Below, piece after piece: positions 32,580 to 42,464 of a DNA stretch of 64,000 bases; positions within the stretch are counted from its first letter, which is position 1, and each line of letters starts with the position of its first letter. The position numbers and the translations under genes are program-made. This DNA is from Melampsora larici-populina 98AG31 (Eukaryota; Basidiomycota; Pucciniomycetes; Pucciniales; Melampsoraceae), in assembly GCF_000204055.1 (NCBI RefSeq), contig NW_006768804.1:479166-543165 (forward strand), written 5' to 3'. Below the pieces are notes generated by a model. That model was not told the DNA's origin. It saw nothing but the letters and a program-made list of their open reading frames with translations, and did no database searches.

Positions 32580-33481
32580 TTAAGAAGGAGAAGATGGGTA
32601 AAGGCGTGGATCAAGCCAACTGGGAAGTTCATAAATAGTAGGAGTATATTCAGAATAATTATAATCAGTGTATGGGGAATTGACAGAAGGAATTACAGGA
32701 GGATCATTATTAATTATTGGAAGTTCAGTATTAGGAGGATTGGTGGAAGGAGTATTATAAGGGGATAAAATAGCAGCATTTGCACGCTCAGCATGGTTAA
32801 TAAATGGAATAAAGGTGGATACAGTTAAATTCTCATCTTCACCCTTTCTGGAAACATATTCAGCAATAGAATGGGCACGCAATAAATGATAATGGTTATT
32901 AGTAATGTTGGGTACTTCATATCCAGCTTCTTTAAACTGTCTTATAGTATCATCCAAGATCCTCAAAGAATGCCAATTTTGATAAGTAATATAGTCAAGT
33001 TTCCAAGCTAAGTTATGTTCATATAATTTTTCGAAAAAGGGGTCAGAAGTAGTAAAATTGGTTTCAATTGATGAAGTTATTGAAGGGTTTGGAGAATCAG
33101 GAGCTGAAGGTGTATTGTGTTGATTAATATTATAAGGATTTAAGAAATTGACTCTGATAGGTGTATTAGGCGTGTTTGGAGGTGGAAAATTATAAGCAGG
33201 AGAACCAGGTACAGGTGAAATATTGGTAGAAGGCGCTGCTGGATAGGCTAGAATTAAAAGAAAATTATAAAAGAAAGTATAAAAGGAATAAAATTAATTA
33301 ATATAAATAAAAACATTGAAGATTATTATAGTAAAAGAAATGAAAGAAAAGACTTACAGCATATTATACCAAGGTTATGGCATCTTTGACACGCAGGATT
33401 TATTTGATATAAGCAGGAAGAATGGACCATGCGGCATTGAACACAAGGTGAAGCAACAGATGGAGGTGTAGTGATAACCAT
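32580..33481 (-). CDS. Antisense Zn2Cys6-like protein encoded inside Gypsy-1
   Basis: Two exons (33481-33358 and 33247-32580), joined across a canonical 110-nt intron (GTAAGT...TTCTAG), encode about 263 residues on the strand opposite to gag-pol. Residues 13-41 carry six cysteines at C-x2-C-x6-C-x7-C-x2-C-x6-C, the spacing of the Zn2Cys6 cluster in fungal transcription factors, including the usual PACxxC part. The basic residues normally between Cys 2 and Cys 3 are missing (RMVHSS). A Pro/Asn-rich linker follows, then a helical region (FFEKLYEHNLAWKLDYITYQ to YVSRKGEDENL) and a Pro/Tyr/Ser-rich tail. I recognise no other domain. The neighbouring 3' LTR lies upstream in this orientation and may provide an antisense promoter. 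A role in element or host regulation is inference. Confidence 0.72.
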
Positions 33482-33593
33482 ATTTATAATTAAGAAGGAT
33501 ATTTAAAGATTTGAGGAAAAATTCGAATTTATTGAGTAGATGATTTATTTTATTGATTGGTAAACTGGGGGCAGTTTGGGAAGAAGAGGAGGA

Positions 33594-35210
33594 TGTGGTG
33601 ATCTATTTATGATATTAAGCAAAAAAATTAATCATCTTTACTTTACCAGTTTATTAGCAAACTTCAATATAGCAGAGAATTCGAAATTCAGGTTTTCAGA
33701 TCAATTGAAGCTCTTAGAGGCTTATGTATACTTATTAGCTCATTATTATGTCATCTTATTTCAAAGTTATTATTAAGATCAACATAGTTTACTTACAAAG
33801 TTATTACAAAAAGACAGAAAAAGAAAACATAAGAAAAATTCGAAAATATAGGTGTAAAAGTTGGAAAATGGTTTTTAGCTTATTTATAATTAAGTTATGG
33901 GTTTTATAAGGTTAGAATATGAAAGAACAACAGTTTATTATACAGGAACAATTTTAATATTCAAGGTTGATAAGGGGAAACAGAAGTTATTAGCAGGAAG
34001 GTACTTTTTCGAAGTTGGTAAACAAGGGTTAGGCGTGTAGTTTACATATGTAATGGTGGTAGTAGTAGAAATTAAGGTTGCCAAGAGGATTTTCCGGGAT
34101 TTTTAAGGTTATAGAAGATGATGTCATATTACATGAGCAAGGAAAAGAGAGTAGTAGCTGTGAAAAGTGAAGAAAACAGGTGAAAATCGGCGAAAATGGA
34201 GGTTTTCAGCTAATTACATATGTCAAATGACGTCAGAATAAGTTGATAGATGGCTCATTCAACGCAGAAGAGTGGATTACATAATGTACAACCTTTAAAT
34301 CATTAGTAACGGAGGTGTATGTAAAAAGTTATAAGGGAAATAAGAAATTGGTGTGAATCTCGAATTTACAGTCACAAGTCACATGTAACACCAAAAACCT
34401 TAACTTCACAACTCAATATCTTACTCATCACTCATCAGAAGTAGGTCTTATAGGTGTCAGAAATGATCAGTAACACGTGGGCTACAAGATGCACTTTGTT
34501 AATCAAAAATTGAAGCACATCTGAAAAAATTTGTAATCTCAAAAATTGGGTTTCAGATAGTTTACAAGGAAAAAATCACCTGTATTCATCATAAGAAGTG
34601 CTGTACATTACATCATTGCGTCATTGATCACTTTTGGCTGTGAAAATTACATCATACATTAGTAACAAGATCATTACATTGCGTCATTACATGGTTTTTA
34701 GGGTTATTTAGGCGGATTTGATTGGTTTTTGAGGCTGTTGACTGTTGTAAAGATTGTTACATGTGGATATAAGTACTCCTTGATGATTTTAGGATTGTAG
34801 CGCCCTATTCTGCATCTTATACCTTTGTTATAGTGTTATACATCATCATTTATTTACTATATTTGTACTAAGATCACTTAAATCCGCCCCTTCAAAGCAA
34901 GGAGAAATTTATTTACGTGTGTTAAAGACTACAAGTCTAATTGGGAATAATACTTACAACAGTATTGCTAGTAATAAACATAGTGTGTGACTTTTTTGCG
35001 CTTAAAATCTGGGAATAATACTTAACAACAGTATTGCTTTATTTCTCTGGTGCTTTTATCCTTTTCTCTGTTATCACAAAGTGGTCAGCAAGTGCCCTTG
35101 TGCTGGTTTCTTTGAAGAAGGCAGTCTTTAGGCAACTTCTACTATATTACACGTAGTAGATTATCCCTTCTTAGGTGTTGTAAAGCTCTTGTTGAGCTTT
35201 AAATACTACA
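33594..35210 (+). repeat. Gypsy-1 3' LTR
   Basis: It is 1,617 bp long and nearly identical to the 5' LTR at 23987-25603. It follows the polypurine tract and ends at ATACTACA before the duplicated ACGT. Confidence 0.95.
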
Positions 35211-35226
35211 ACGTGTACTCCTTACA

Positions 35227-35766
35227 CCCTCCCCTCCTAAAAATAATCCCACACAACATCCTAAAATTGAAAAATCCCAACAATTTAGAAAAACAAAAAA
35301 AAAACAAGTGGCATGACTCGCCCCAAAAATAGACCATGACTCGTCCCATAGAAAGCAGAATTATATTGATATAAAAAAAGAAAGAAAGAAAAGAAAATTT
35401 GAATCATAAAACGTGAATATCTTGAGGAATAAAATTGATTTAATTATAAAATTTTGTTAAGTGAAGTTATACTGTCTTGAGTTCCTTGAAGTTGAGATGA
35501 TGAATATATGAAGTGATGAGTAATTAATAAATCTTGAGGAATAAGTCTTGTGTCTTGCGCTTCGCGTTTGAGTCAAGAATTGTTGTCTTGAAGCTTTCTA
35601 AGAACTCGTAATTGTTCGTTGATCATCGTGGTAGCTTAGTCTGTTATAAAGGAGGTAATCCAGCTTGCTACTGTTTTGGAATGAATTGAATAAAGGTATG
35701 AACATCGCACTCACATTGCGGGGGTGCTAGCGCGTCATAAAGATGCACACCCCCTCGTCAGTTGTC
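35227..35766 (-). other. Gypsy-2 3' untranslated region
   Basis: 540 bp lie between the pol stop and the 3' LTR. They include the polypurine tract next to the LTR and, at about 35640-35766, the start of a segment duplicated in the pol tail. Confidence 0.6.
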
Positions 35767-36140
35767 CTAGCATGCCCTCATGGCTCCAGTTCCAGGACCT
35801 ATAGGGGTTTTTTTCGGCAATGACGAAGTCACATTAGTGACCGCAGGTGGTGTGGTTGTCTTGTAATTGTCGCATCGTCCGTAGGTGATCAAACTGTTAT
35901 TTAGGAGAGAATAAAGCTTGCCACTGTCTTCTTTACTACTGGGCGAGAAAGAATTAAAAGACTCACATTGCGGGGGTGCTAGCGCATCAGTTATGATACA
36001 CACCCCCTTGCCACAATTCCTAGCTTGCCCCATGGGCTCCTCTCGAGACTCTCTTGGGGTTGTTTCCGGTTGCGGCAAGACCAGTTTGATGGTTGCAATG
36101 TCTGTTTCCTCCGTCTGCTGTGTATGATACAATTTCAACT
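35640..36140 (-). repeat. Imperfect ~250-bp tandem duplication at the Gypsy-2 pol end
   Basis: Phrases such as ACTCACATTGCGGGGGTGCT with AGCGCRTCA and a CACACCCCC run recur at 35710-35760 and 35963-36010, and both are followed by similar CCTAGC.TGCCC..ATGG sequence. The duplication covers the 3' end of pol and its UTR, so the extra C-terminal residues of the ORF come from the second copy. Confidence 0.7.
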
Positions 36141-37989
36141 TGGAGATGTGAAAAACTGGGAATGAGAGATCATTAGCTCCTAATTGTAGTCGGTAATCCC
36201 GTCCTGAGTTCAACACTTCGATGACTTCATAAGGACCATCGTATCGTGCTCTCAATTTTCCGGTACCTCGAGATTTTCCCCCAACTACTTGTTGACGATC
36301 GTTGCTGTCAACCATAACCTGATCTCCAACTTTGAATGGCTGTCCTTCTCGTTGCCATAAATTGTATTGCGACGCTTGCTCGACTCTGTTGAACCAGACT
36401 TTGTCCCTCCAGGTCGCCCACTCCGCCTGCCTTCTCTCTATCCAGTGCTTCACCTCGTCAGTGTCTTCGTCCAAAGGATTTGTAATAGGAAAGAGACGAG
36501 GAATTCGCCCGTAAACAAATTGGAAGGGGGACACTCCTGTCGAGACGTTGACTGCCGAGTTTATTGCAAACTCAGCTGCAGGTAAAGACTGAAACCACTT
36601 GCCATGTTTCTCGGCCGCATGATGGTGTAGAATTTGACCAACTGTTTTATTTGTTCTTTCACTACGACCGTCCGCTTGAGGATGATAAGACGTGGACAAG
36701 TTGATTTTTACACCTAATAATTCGTGCAGCCGTTGCCAGAAACACGAAGTCCACGCTTTATCTCGATCTCCAATGATTGAAGCAGGTAGGCCAAAGATAG
36801 ATGACCGAGCAGTGTATAGTCTAGAAGCTGAGCGTTCTGCTGTGTCACACTGTGAAGCAGGAATCAGTCGTACAAAGCCGGTTAATCTACATGTGCAAGA
36901 TAAAATCATGTCGTAGCCTGATACTTTAGGGAACGGTCCTATGAAGTCAATTGCAATGGACTCCATCGGACTAGTTGGGACTGCTGTACTTTGCAGTTTT
37001 CCAGTGGTCGCCGTCGTCCTTGCCTTGTTCCTTTGACACGAGTCGCACGATTTTAGTTGGGACTCAACCTCTTTTGCCATTCCTGGCCAGAAGAAAGTGT
37101 TTCGTAGTCGTTCTAATGTCTTCAGAATGCCGAGGTGTCCCAGCGCTTCGTGAGTTTGTGATATGAATGTGCGCCGGAGGTTGCCGATCTGAGGTATCAC
37201 CAATTGTCCATCAATGTACATTAGCTGGTCCTTCAGTATACAATCCTCTCGTAACAGCAATACTTTACTGAGTTTGACACAAAACTTATCTTGTACATAT
37301 CCGTCCTGAATTTGTTGAATTTCTTCTTCCCTCAAGGTTGCCCGAGCTTCACACAAGGCTACGTCTTCACGTCTTGAAAGTGCGTCCGCAACTGAATTAT
37401 CTTGGCCTCTTAGATATTTGAAGTCAAGGTCAAATTGAGATAAGGTTTCCAACCACCTTGCTTGTCTGCGGCTAAGATTACGCTGAGTGAGAAGAGTTGT
37501 TAGAGAGTGGTGATTGGACATCACATTTACTCGCATTCCTAATAACAATAGTTTCCATTTGTTGAGAGCATTGATAACAGCTAAAAGCTCCTGCTCATGG
37601 ACTGGGTAGTTCTTTTCAGCGGGGTTCATAGTCCGGCTCTCGTGGGCTATAGGTGAGGCTGTTTCCCAGTTGATTCCTTGAAATAGAGCTGCTCCTAGGC
37701 CGTTTCCACTTGCATCGGTAAAAAGCCATAAGGGTTCATTTGAGTTGTAATCTAAATTTTTGAGCACCGGAAGCGTAGTTATCAGCCGTTGTATATTCTC
37801 AAACGCTGTTTCTTCTGCCTCACCCCATCTAAAAGGTTTACCTTTCAGAGTGGTACTGGTTAGCGGAGTCAGTGTTCCCACATAATGAGAAAGTCCGTCA
37901 ATGAACTTCTTCATCCATTGGACAGTTCCTAGGAATTTGAGCAATTGTTTAGAATTGGTTGGAGAGTTCCACTTAGAAATCTTTTCCAC
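35767..37989 (-). CDS. Gypsy-2 RNase H - integrase (downstream of MITE)
   Basis: This is a 740-residue frame; element sequence matching RT is open further upstream, to the MITE at 38249. It has the RT connection region (LLKFLGTVQWMKKFI), RNase H (LWLFTDASGNGLGAALFQ, AVINALNKWKLLLLG, NSVADALSRRE), the integrase zinc finger (HEALGHLGILKTLERL..CDSCQRNK) and the catalytic core (IAIDFIGPF..IIGDRDKAW..HPQADGRSERTN). The C-terminal domain ends in VFHISKLKLYH. The unusual tail of about 90 residues derives from the tandem duplication. With the 139-bp MITE and one TCA copy removed (142 bp), this frame is in phase with the upstream Gag-RT frame, so the element once had a single Gag-Pol ORF. Confidence 0.9.
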   Translation of the reverse strand: MEKISKWNSPTNSKQLLKFLGTVQWMKKFIDGLSHYVGTLTPLTSTTLKGKPFRWGEAEETAFENIQRLITTLPVLKNLDYNSNEPLWLFTDASGNGLGAALFQGINWETASPIAHESRTMNPAEKNYPVHEQELLAVINALNKWKLLLLGMRVNVMSNHHSLTTLLTQRNLSRRQARWLETLSQFDLDFKYLRGQDNSVADALSRREDVALCEARATLREEEIQQIQDGYVQDKFCVKLSKVLLLREDCILKDQLMYIDGQLVIPQIGNLRRTFISQTHEALGHLGILKTLERLRNTFFWPGMAKEVESQLKSCDSCQRNKARTTATTGKLQSTAVPTSPMESIAIDFIGPFPKVSGYDMILSCTCRLTGFVRLIPASQCDTAERSASRLYTARSSIFGLPASIIGDRDKAWTSCFWQRLHELLGVKINLSTSYHPQADGRSERTNKTVGQILHHHAAEKHGKWFQSLPAAEFAINSAVNVSTGVSPFQFVYGRIPRLFPITNPLDEDTDEVKHWIERRQAEWATWRDKVWFNRVEQASQYNLWQREGQPFKVGDQVMVDSNDRQQVVGGKSRGTGKLRARYDGPYEVIEVLNSGRDYRLQLGANDLSFPVFHISKLKLYHTQQTEETDIATIKLVLPQPETTPRESREEPMGQARNCGKGVCIITDALAPPQCESFNSFSPSSKEDSGKLYSLLNNSLITYGRCDNYKTTTPPAVTNVTSSLPKKTPIGPGTGAMRAC

Positions 37990-38110
37990 CTTCTCATCAT
38001 CCGGACAGACTCCATCTTCATTGATTATATGACCCAGAAACTTAATTTCACATCGAAAAAGCTTGCTTTTCTTGGTCGAGCAATAAAGTTTGGCTGCTTG
38101 TAATCTTTCA

Positions 38111-38249
38111 CACTACAAAAGTTTTCCATTTTTCCAAGGCAATCAAAAAAAATAAAAATATAGGTGACAAAAAGTTGATTCCAGAAATCTCATCACTCAT
38201 TCTCAAAGCAAAATTATTCCCCTAGGAAAAATGGAAAATCTTTGCAGTG
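38111..38249. mobile_element. 139-bp CACTA-type MITE inside Gypsy-2 pol
   Basis: The imperfect terminal inverted repeats start CACTACAAAAGTTTTCC on the left and, read from the right, CACTGCAAAGATTTTCC. Both continue CATTTTTCC.AGG, about 29 bp in all. The element is flanked by the 3-bp duplication TCA (38108-38110 and 38250-38252). CACT ends with a 3-bp duplication are the signature of CACTA/EnSpm elements. It has no coding capacity and disrupts the RT. Confidence 0.9.
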
Positions 38250-40918
38250 TCAAGTACTTGTCGTAAATGATCTTCATGTTCCTCAACAGTCTGAGAGAAG
38301 ATTACTATGTCATCAATATACACCACACATATCTTCCCAACTAAGTCACCTAAAACTTCCTCATTTCGTGCCTGATGTGTTGCCGGCCCGTTTGTCAATC
38401 CCATTGGCATTACCACCCATTCATATAAGCCCCAAGGAGTTTTCACCGCCGTCAGCGGGATGTCCTCCTCTCGCATTCTGTCTTGAAAGAAGGAATTTGT
38501 CTGATCCACAATGGACCACACCTTTCCCGTTGCCACCAATCTAACAGATTCATCCACATTTGGCAGTGGTGCACGATCCTTCACTGTGTACTTATTCAAA
38601 GTACGATAGTCACAGATCCACCTGGGCAATTCTGTCGGGTCTTTCTTTGGAATGATCATCGACGGTGATCCGTACTGACTTTGTGACCGTCGAATCCGAC
38701 CTGCCAAAAGATGCTGGTTAATGAGTTTACGCCAAGAATCTCGATGCTTTTGCGGGTACCCGTACTGTTTCTCATTGATCACAACATGTGGATCAGTGAG
38801 AATGATCTTATGTCGTACACGTCGACTGGCTTCAGGTAAACCCTCTGGGAAAGTCTCATCCGGCGGATCACCTTCCTCTACTGGAGGCAGTTCCGCCGGG
38901 AAAATGTCTTCAAATTCTTTCAACACAGACATTTCCCGCTGACTCAGATCCTGAGCTTTGTGAATTTTTTCAAGATTTTCAATAGCACATAAAACTTGAT
39001 TCATTTCTGACTTCATTGATTTTTCATAAAGAATTTTTCCGGTAGAAGAATGTAAGAGACAACGACGATGTAATGAGACATCTAATTTGAATTTGGAGAG
39101 TAAGGGCGACCCCAAGATCAGGTCATAGCTCCCACCCAAAGGTGCTAGTTTAAAAAAAACCGTTCCGAATCGTAGACTGGGGTCATCGCACTTCAAGTTA
39201 GCAATTGCAAACTCTCGTAAGACAAGAGGTTTCCCTTCTGTAGCCATTGCCAGGCGTACCTCGACAGGTGCCACCAACGGTCTTCGGACGACTTGCAATT
39301 TACGCGCCATGTTGTTGGACAACAGGTTCGTCCCCGCCCCTGAATCAATCAAAGCCCGAACCGTTTTTCCATTACAAATCAGTTCCAGTATGATTGGTGC
39401 AACTGATTTGGAATCTACGCACCTTCTGGCTTCCTCCGTTCCTTTTTCTACCAGGCTCTCGCGATATTGATCCGCTTCCTCGTAAGCAGCAATATCCTCA
39501 GCTAACATATCTGGCATAGTTTCGATAGCGGCGATGTGTGAAGGGTTGAGAGCGGCAGGTGGTCGACCGGCAGGGCGCTGAGTGGGTGCCCCGGGAGTTC
39601 CAATACGACCACTGTTGGTAGGTGGTCGAGTTGGTCTTGGACCAGGATTAAAATCCGACGGGATAGATAGGAATCGAGGATTCCTCCGGGTACAATTTGG
39701 GTTGTTGCATTTGTCCTTGCATACTGGACAGAGACCAGATCGTCTAAGGTATTCATGGTATCTCCATGCGTTGTCCGCTCGTTCTTCATCCGAACGAGGT
39801 CTGATTTGATAGGCACCGCGCGATGCAGAAGAAGGTGCTGCGACTGGGACGACTGACGGTTGGGTTGGTTTAGGACGTGCCCCTCCTCCTGACAAGAGTT
39901 TTGAGTCAATGAGGAACTTCCAGATCCCATCGGCGGCTTCTTTAAATTTTGGAAAGTTGAAAGATTCAGATCTGAGATGATTTTCGCGCGCGATCATATC
40001 CCTGAATAATAAAGGCGCGCCCCAAGTGATGTATTCAGCTAGGTTCCTGTCGGTCACTCGGTTGAACCTCTTGATCAGGCGGTGAAGTTGTCGTGCTCGG
40101 GCAACATAGGCGTCAAATGTTTCTGAAGACCGCATCTCCAATCGGCGCAATGACTCTTCAGTATCAGCTAGCCACGCGTGCGGTAATGTACCTATGGCCA
40201 TCAACTCCATCGCTCCCCTCCAAGATTGTTGACGTAAATCATCCTTGTTCGCTTGATCCCACGACGACAGTTCTTCGTTGTTCAGTAAAGATCCAAGCAG
40301 TTTGATACGTTCTCGGTCATCTGAAAGGTTTTTAATTTCAAAAGTCTCTTCTATCATATCTTGCCAGTGGAATAAGTCGGCAGGGTTTCCGAATTTGCCG
40401 CTAAACTTTGGTAGATCACTTAATTTAATGTGATCGGCTGTCATAGGATGATTTGTTGGGGTCGCTGGTGAGTCGACCATCGTTGGCTGATAGTACTGAA
40501 CATAAGGTGTGTGAATTGCGGGTGGTACATGTGTTGACACCGGGGTCGTGGCTTGATGTGCCATTCCAGTCGCTGGGATCGAACGCTCTTGGTGTGATTG
40601 ATGCGGAGGTTGGATTAATTCAGGTCTGGTTTCCTGTCTGTTCGAACCTCCAGGTAAAGGTGCAGGGGTCTGGGGAGTAGTGTTGGAATAGTGAACAAAC
40701 GATCTTTCAGCGTCTTGAGTTTCCCCGGCTGCAGGGCTCTGTTCCAAGGTCAGAGGTAGATTGACTTGAGAGCTTGCTGCCTTGTCGGCCCTCAATTCTC
40801 GAACTAATTTCGGAAGGGCCAGTGATTCCTGGCGTGATTGGGCTAGAGCTTCGTTCTGGGCTTTGAGGCCCTCGACTTGTTGCCTCAATGCTTCAATCGT
40901 TTCTGCGTCACTCGACAT
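38222..40918 (-). CDS. Gypsy-2 Gag - protease - RT (upstream of MITE)
   Basis: This is an 898-residue frame. The N-terminal coiled-coil stretch (IEALRQQVEGLKAQNEAL) is followed by the Gag capsid-like region (SDLPKFSGKFGNPADLFHW). Next come a Cys-rich putative zinc-binding segment (CPVCKDKCNNPNC), a protease (VRALIDSGAGTNLLS) and RT with GYPQKHRDSWRKLINQHLL, MIIPKKD, WICDYRTLNKYT and YIDDIVIFS. The last residues (from about 38249 down) come from the MITE. Upstream, an additional Met-initiated frame (41232-41041) leads into the same reading frame after a one-base offset near 41045. The true Gag may therefore start about 100 residues earlier with a frameshift in this copy. Confidence 0.9.
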   Translation of the reverse strand: MSSDAETIEALRQQVEGLKAQNEALAQSRQESLALPKLVRELRADKAASSQVNLPLTLEQSPAAGETQDAERSFVHYSNTTPQTPAPLPGGSNRQETRPELIQPPHQSHQERSIPATGMAHQATTPVSTHVPPAIHTPYVQYYQPTMVDSPATPTNHPMTADHIKLSDLPKFSGKFGNPADLFHWQDMIEETFEIKNLSDDRERIKLLGSLLNNEELSSWDQANKDDLRQQSWRGAMELMAIGTLPHAWLADTEESLRRLEMRSSETFDAYVARARQLHRLIKRFNRVTDRNLAEYITWGAPLLFRDMIARENHLRSESFNFPKFKEAADGIWKFLIDSKLLSGGGARPKPTQPSVVPVAAPSSASRGAYQIRPRSDEERADNAWRYHEYLRRSGLCPVCKDKCNNPNCTRRNPRFLSIPSDFNPGPRPTRPPTNSGRIGTPGAPTQRPAGRPPAALNPSHIAAIETMPDMLAEDIAAYEEADQYRESLVEKGTEEARRCVDSKSVAPIILELICNGKTVRALIDSGAGTNLLSNNMARKLQVVRRPLVAPVEVRLAMATEGKPLVLREFAIANLKCDDPSLRFGTVFFKLAPLGGSYDLILGSPLLSKFKLDVSLHRRCLLHSSTGKILYEKSMKSEMNQVLCAIENLEKIHKAQDLSQREMSVLKEFEDIFPAELPPVEEGDPPDETFPEGLPEASRRVRHKIILTDPHVVINEKQYGYPQKHRDSWRKLINQHLLAGRIRRSQSQYGSPSMIIPKKDPTELPRWICDYRTLNKYTVKDRAPLPNVDESVRLVATGKVWSIVDQTNSFFQDRMREEDIPLTAVKTPWGLYEWVVMPMGLTNGPATHQARNEEVLGDLVGKICVVYIDDIVIFSQTVEEHEDHLRQVLDTAKIFHFS

Positions 40919-41461
40919 GGTATTCGTCGTGTCACAAGTTAACGTGGGATCTGCACGTGGGATCTCAGAGCGTCTCGTTTTGGGAGTATCAGTCGAAAAA
41001 TACCCGGGAGGGTGGGGAGTTTGATTAGTTGGAGCTTGACTCAGAATTTTCTGAAAGTGCGTGGTGCTGGAGATCCCGAGACAGACGCTTCCGGTCTCCG
41101 CAAGTATTGTGGAGCTGACGGTGGTGATGGTGATTCAGCAGTTGCTTTCTGTTTATTCTTACGTGCTTCCCAAATCAGAATGTCAGGGTCATCAAGGTAG
41201 TTTTCAGGCTTCAAGGAGGTGCTTCCGCTCATTCGACTAGTCCTTGACTGTACAGATAGGTTGATTGCTGGATTGCGACTGGGGTAACAGAGTTCGACGG
41301 AGAAAACTGAGTTGCTGACTGGTTTACAGATTGACAGGTGGCCAAAGACTAAGGTTGACAGAAAAATTTGTGATAATAAAGAGAAAAAAATGATGAAAGT
41401 TTGTTTGCTTGATGATGTAATTTATTTAAATTTTTTTTCAAAGTGATCAAGTCAAAAAAAG
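40919..41461 (-). other. Gypsy-2 5' leader, possible Gag N-terminal extension
   Basis: This is the sequence between the 5' LTR and the annotated Gag start. It contains a 63-codon ORF (41232-41041, starting MSGSTSLKPENYLDD) and then Pro-rich codons in frame with Gag. The primer-binding site should abut the LTR at 41461, but I cannot assign a tRNA. Confidence 0.5.
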
Positions 41462-41590
41462 TGTAAGGTTCTATAAGAACCTTCACTGAAAGTCCGGAAA
41501 CTCGTCCGGCTTGACTTCTCACGAGAGCACAGGAGGACTTGGAACTTCGTTATAGTTTCAAACTAGCTCCGGAAAAGTCCAAGTAAGGCT

Positions 41591-42421
41591 TGTTAAAATA
41601 CAATCAAGACTAACGCTAATTATTTAGTTGAGCGTGTAGTGTGGTGTCAGGAAGTGTAACAGGTTATCAATTCTCGTCTCTTATTAGCTTTTGTCATTGT
41701 GTGATATGTTTTCCTATATCTCCCCAACCAACGTTTGCGCACATCAATCCCAATGTTATCTTGAAGTTGTTTTCTTATATATATCTTTTCTCGTTTTCGT
41801 CTTACTCTCTTCCCCATCTGTTGGAAAGAGAGTAAGTACCTCGTTACCTTTTCTCTCGCGATCGTAGTATACTAACTACTCAATACTGTAGATTCCAGTA
41901 GATCAGCTTTACATCGAAGCTTTTGCCTTTTGCTTATCTTTCATTCTCATCTTTACTTTTCCTCCGAAAACTTTAGGTACTTATACAAACAGTTATCACA
42001 TCATCTATTTTCTCTCTGTTTACGTTTTTCTACTTTTTGTTGTTTATGTTTTTAGGTTAGTTTTATACCCAAGTCTGCACACTTGAGGTTGTGGAGAAGG
42101 TGCTTACGATTAGCACATTATCATCAGGTTAGCTAGAAATATAATCATATCTGTTGGAAAGAGAATTCCAGTAGATCAGCTTTACATCGAAGCTTTTGCC
42201 TTTTGCTTATCTTTCATTCTCATCTTTACTTTTCCTCCGAAAACTTTAGGTTAGTTTTATACCCAAGTCTGCACACTTGAGGTTGTGGAGAAGGTGCTTA
42301 CGATTAGCACATTATCATCAGGTTAGTTTTATACCCAAGTCTGCACACTTGAGGTTGTGGAGAAGGTGCTTACGATTAGCACATTATCATCAGGTCTACA
42401 CGGTGTCCTCAGCCATTTACA
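41591..42421 (+). repeat. Copia 5' LTR with internal repeats
   Basis: It runs from TGTTAAAATAC to CCATTTACA. Inside, a 72-bp unit (GTTAGTTTTATACCC...TTATCATCAG) occurs three times, at about 42056, 42250 and 42322, the last two in tandem. An 80-bp segment starting ATTCCAGTAGATCAGC occurs twice, at about 41893 and 42166. Confidence 0.95.
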
Positions 42422-42464
42422 TGGTAGCGGGAGTGTCAAATCGATCCGACAAATCACTTGATTT

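Larger units (their letters stand above)
23987..35210 (+). mobile_element. Gypsy-1 LTR retrotransposon, 11.2 kb
   Basis: Two 1,617-bp LTRs (TGTGGTGA...ATACTACA) bound a gag-pol region on + and an extra gene on - near the 3' end. A purine tract (GGGAAGAAGAGGAGGA, 33578-33593) precedes the 3' LTR. The target duplication is 4 bp, ACTT on the left and ACGT on the right; the uninterrupted LTR of Gypsy-2 has ACGT, so the left copy has mutated. The LTRs differ at about a dozen positions (below 1%), indicating a recent insertion. Confidence 0.93.
23659..35226 (-). repeat. Gypsy-2 3' LTR, split by Gypsy-1
   Basis: The pieces are 23659-23986 and 35211-35226. Joining them over the 4-bp duplication (ACTT/ACGT) gives 340 bp that match the other LTR end to end. 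Confidence 0.9.

Noticed and set aside
23982..35215. 5-bp target duplication for Gypsy-1
   Set aside because: Only four bases (ACTT/ACGT) can be explained by comparison with the intact LTR copy; a fifth base does not match.
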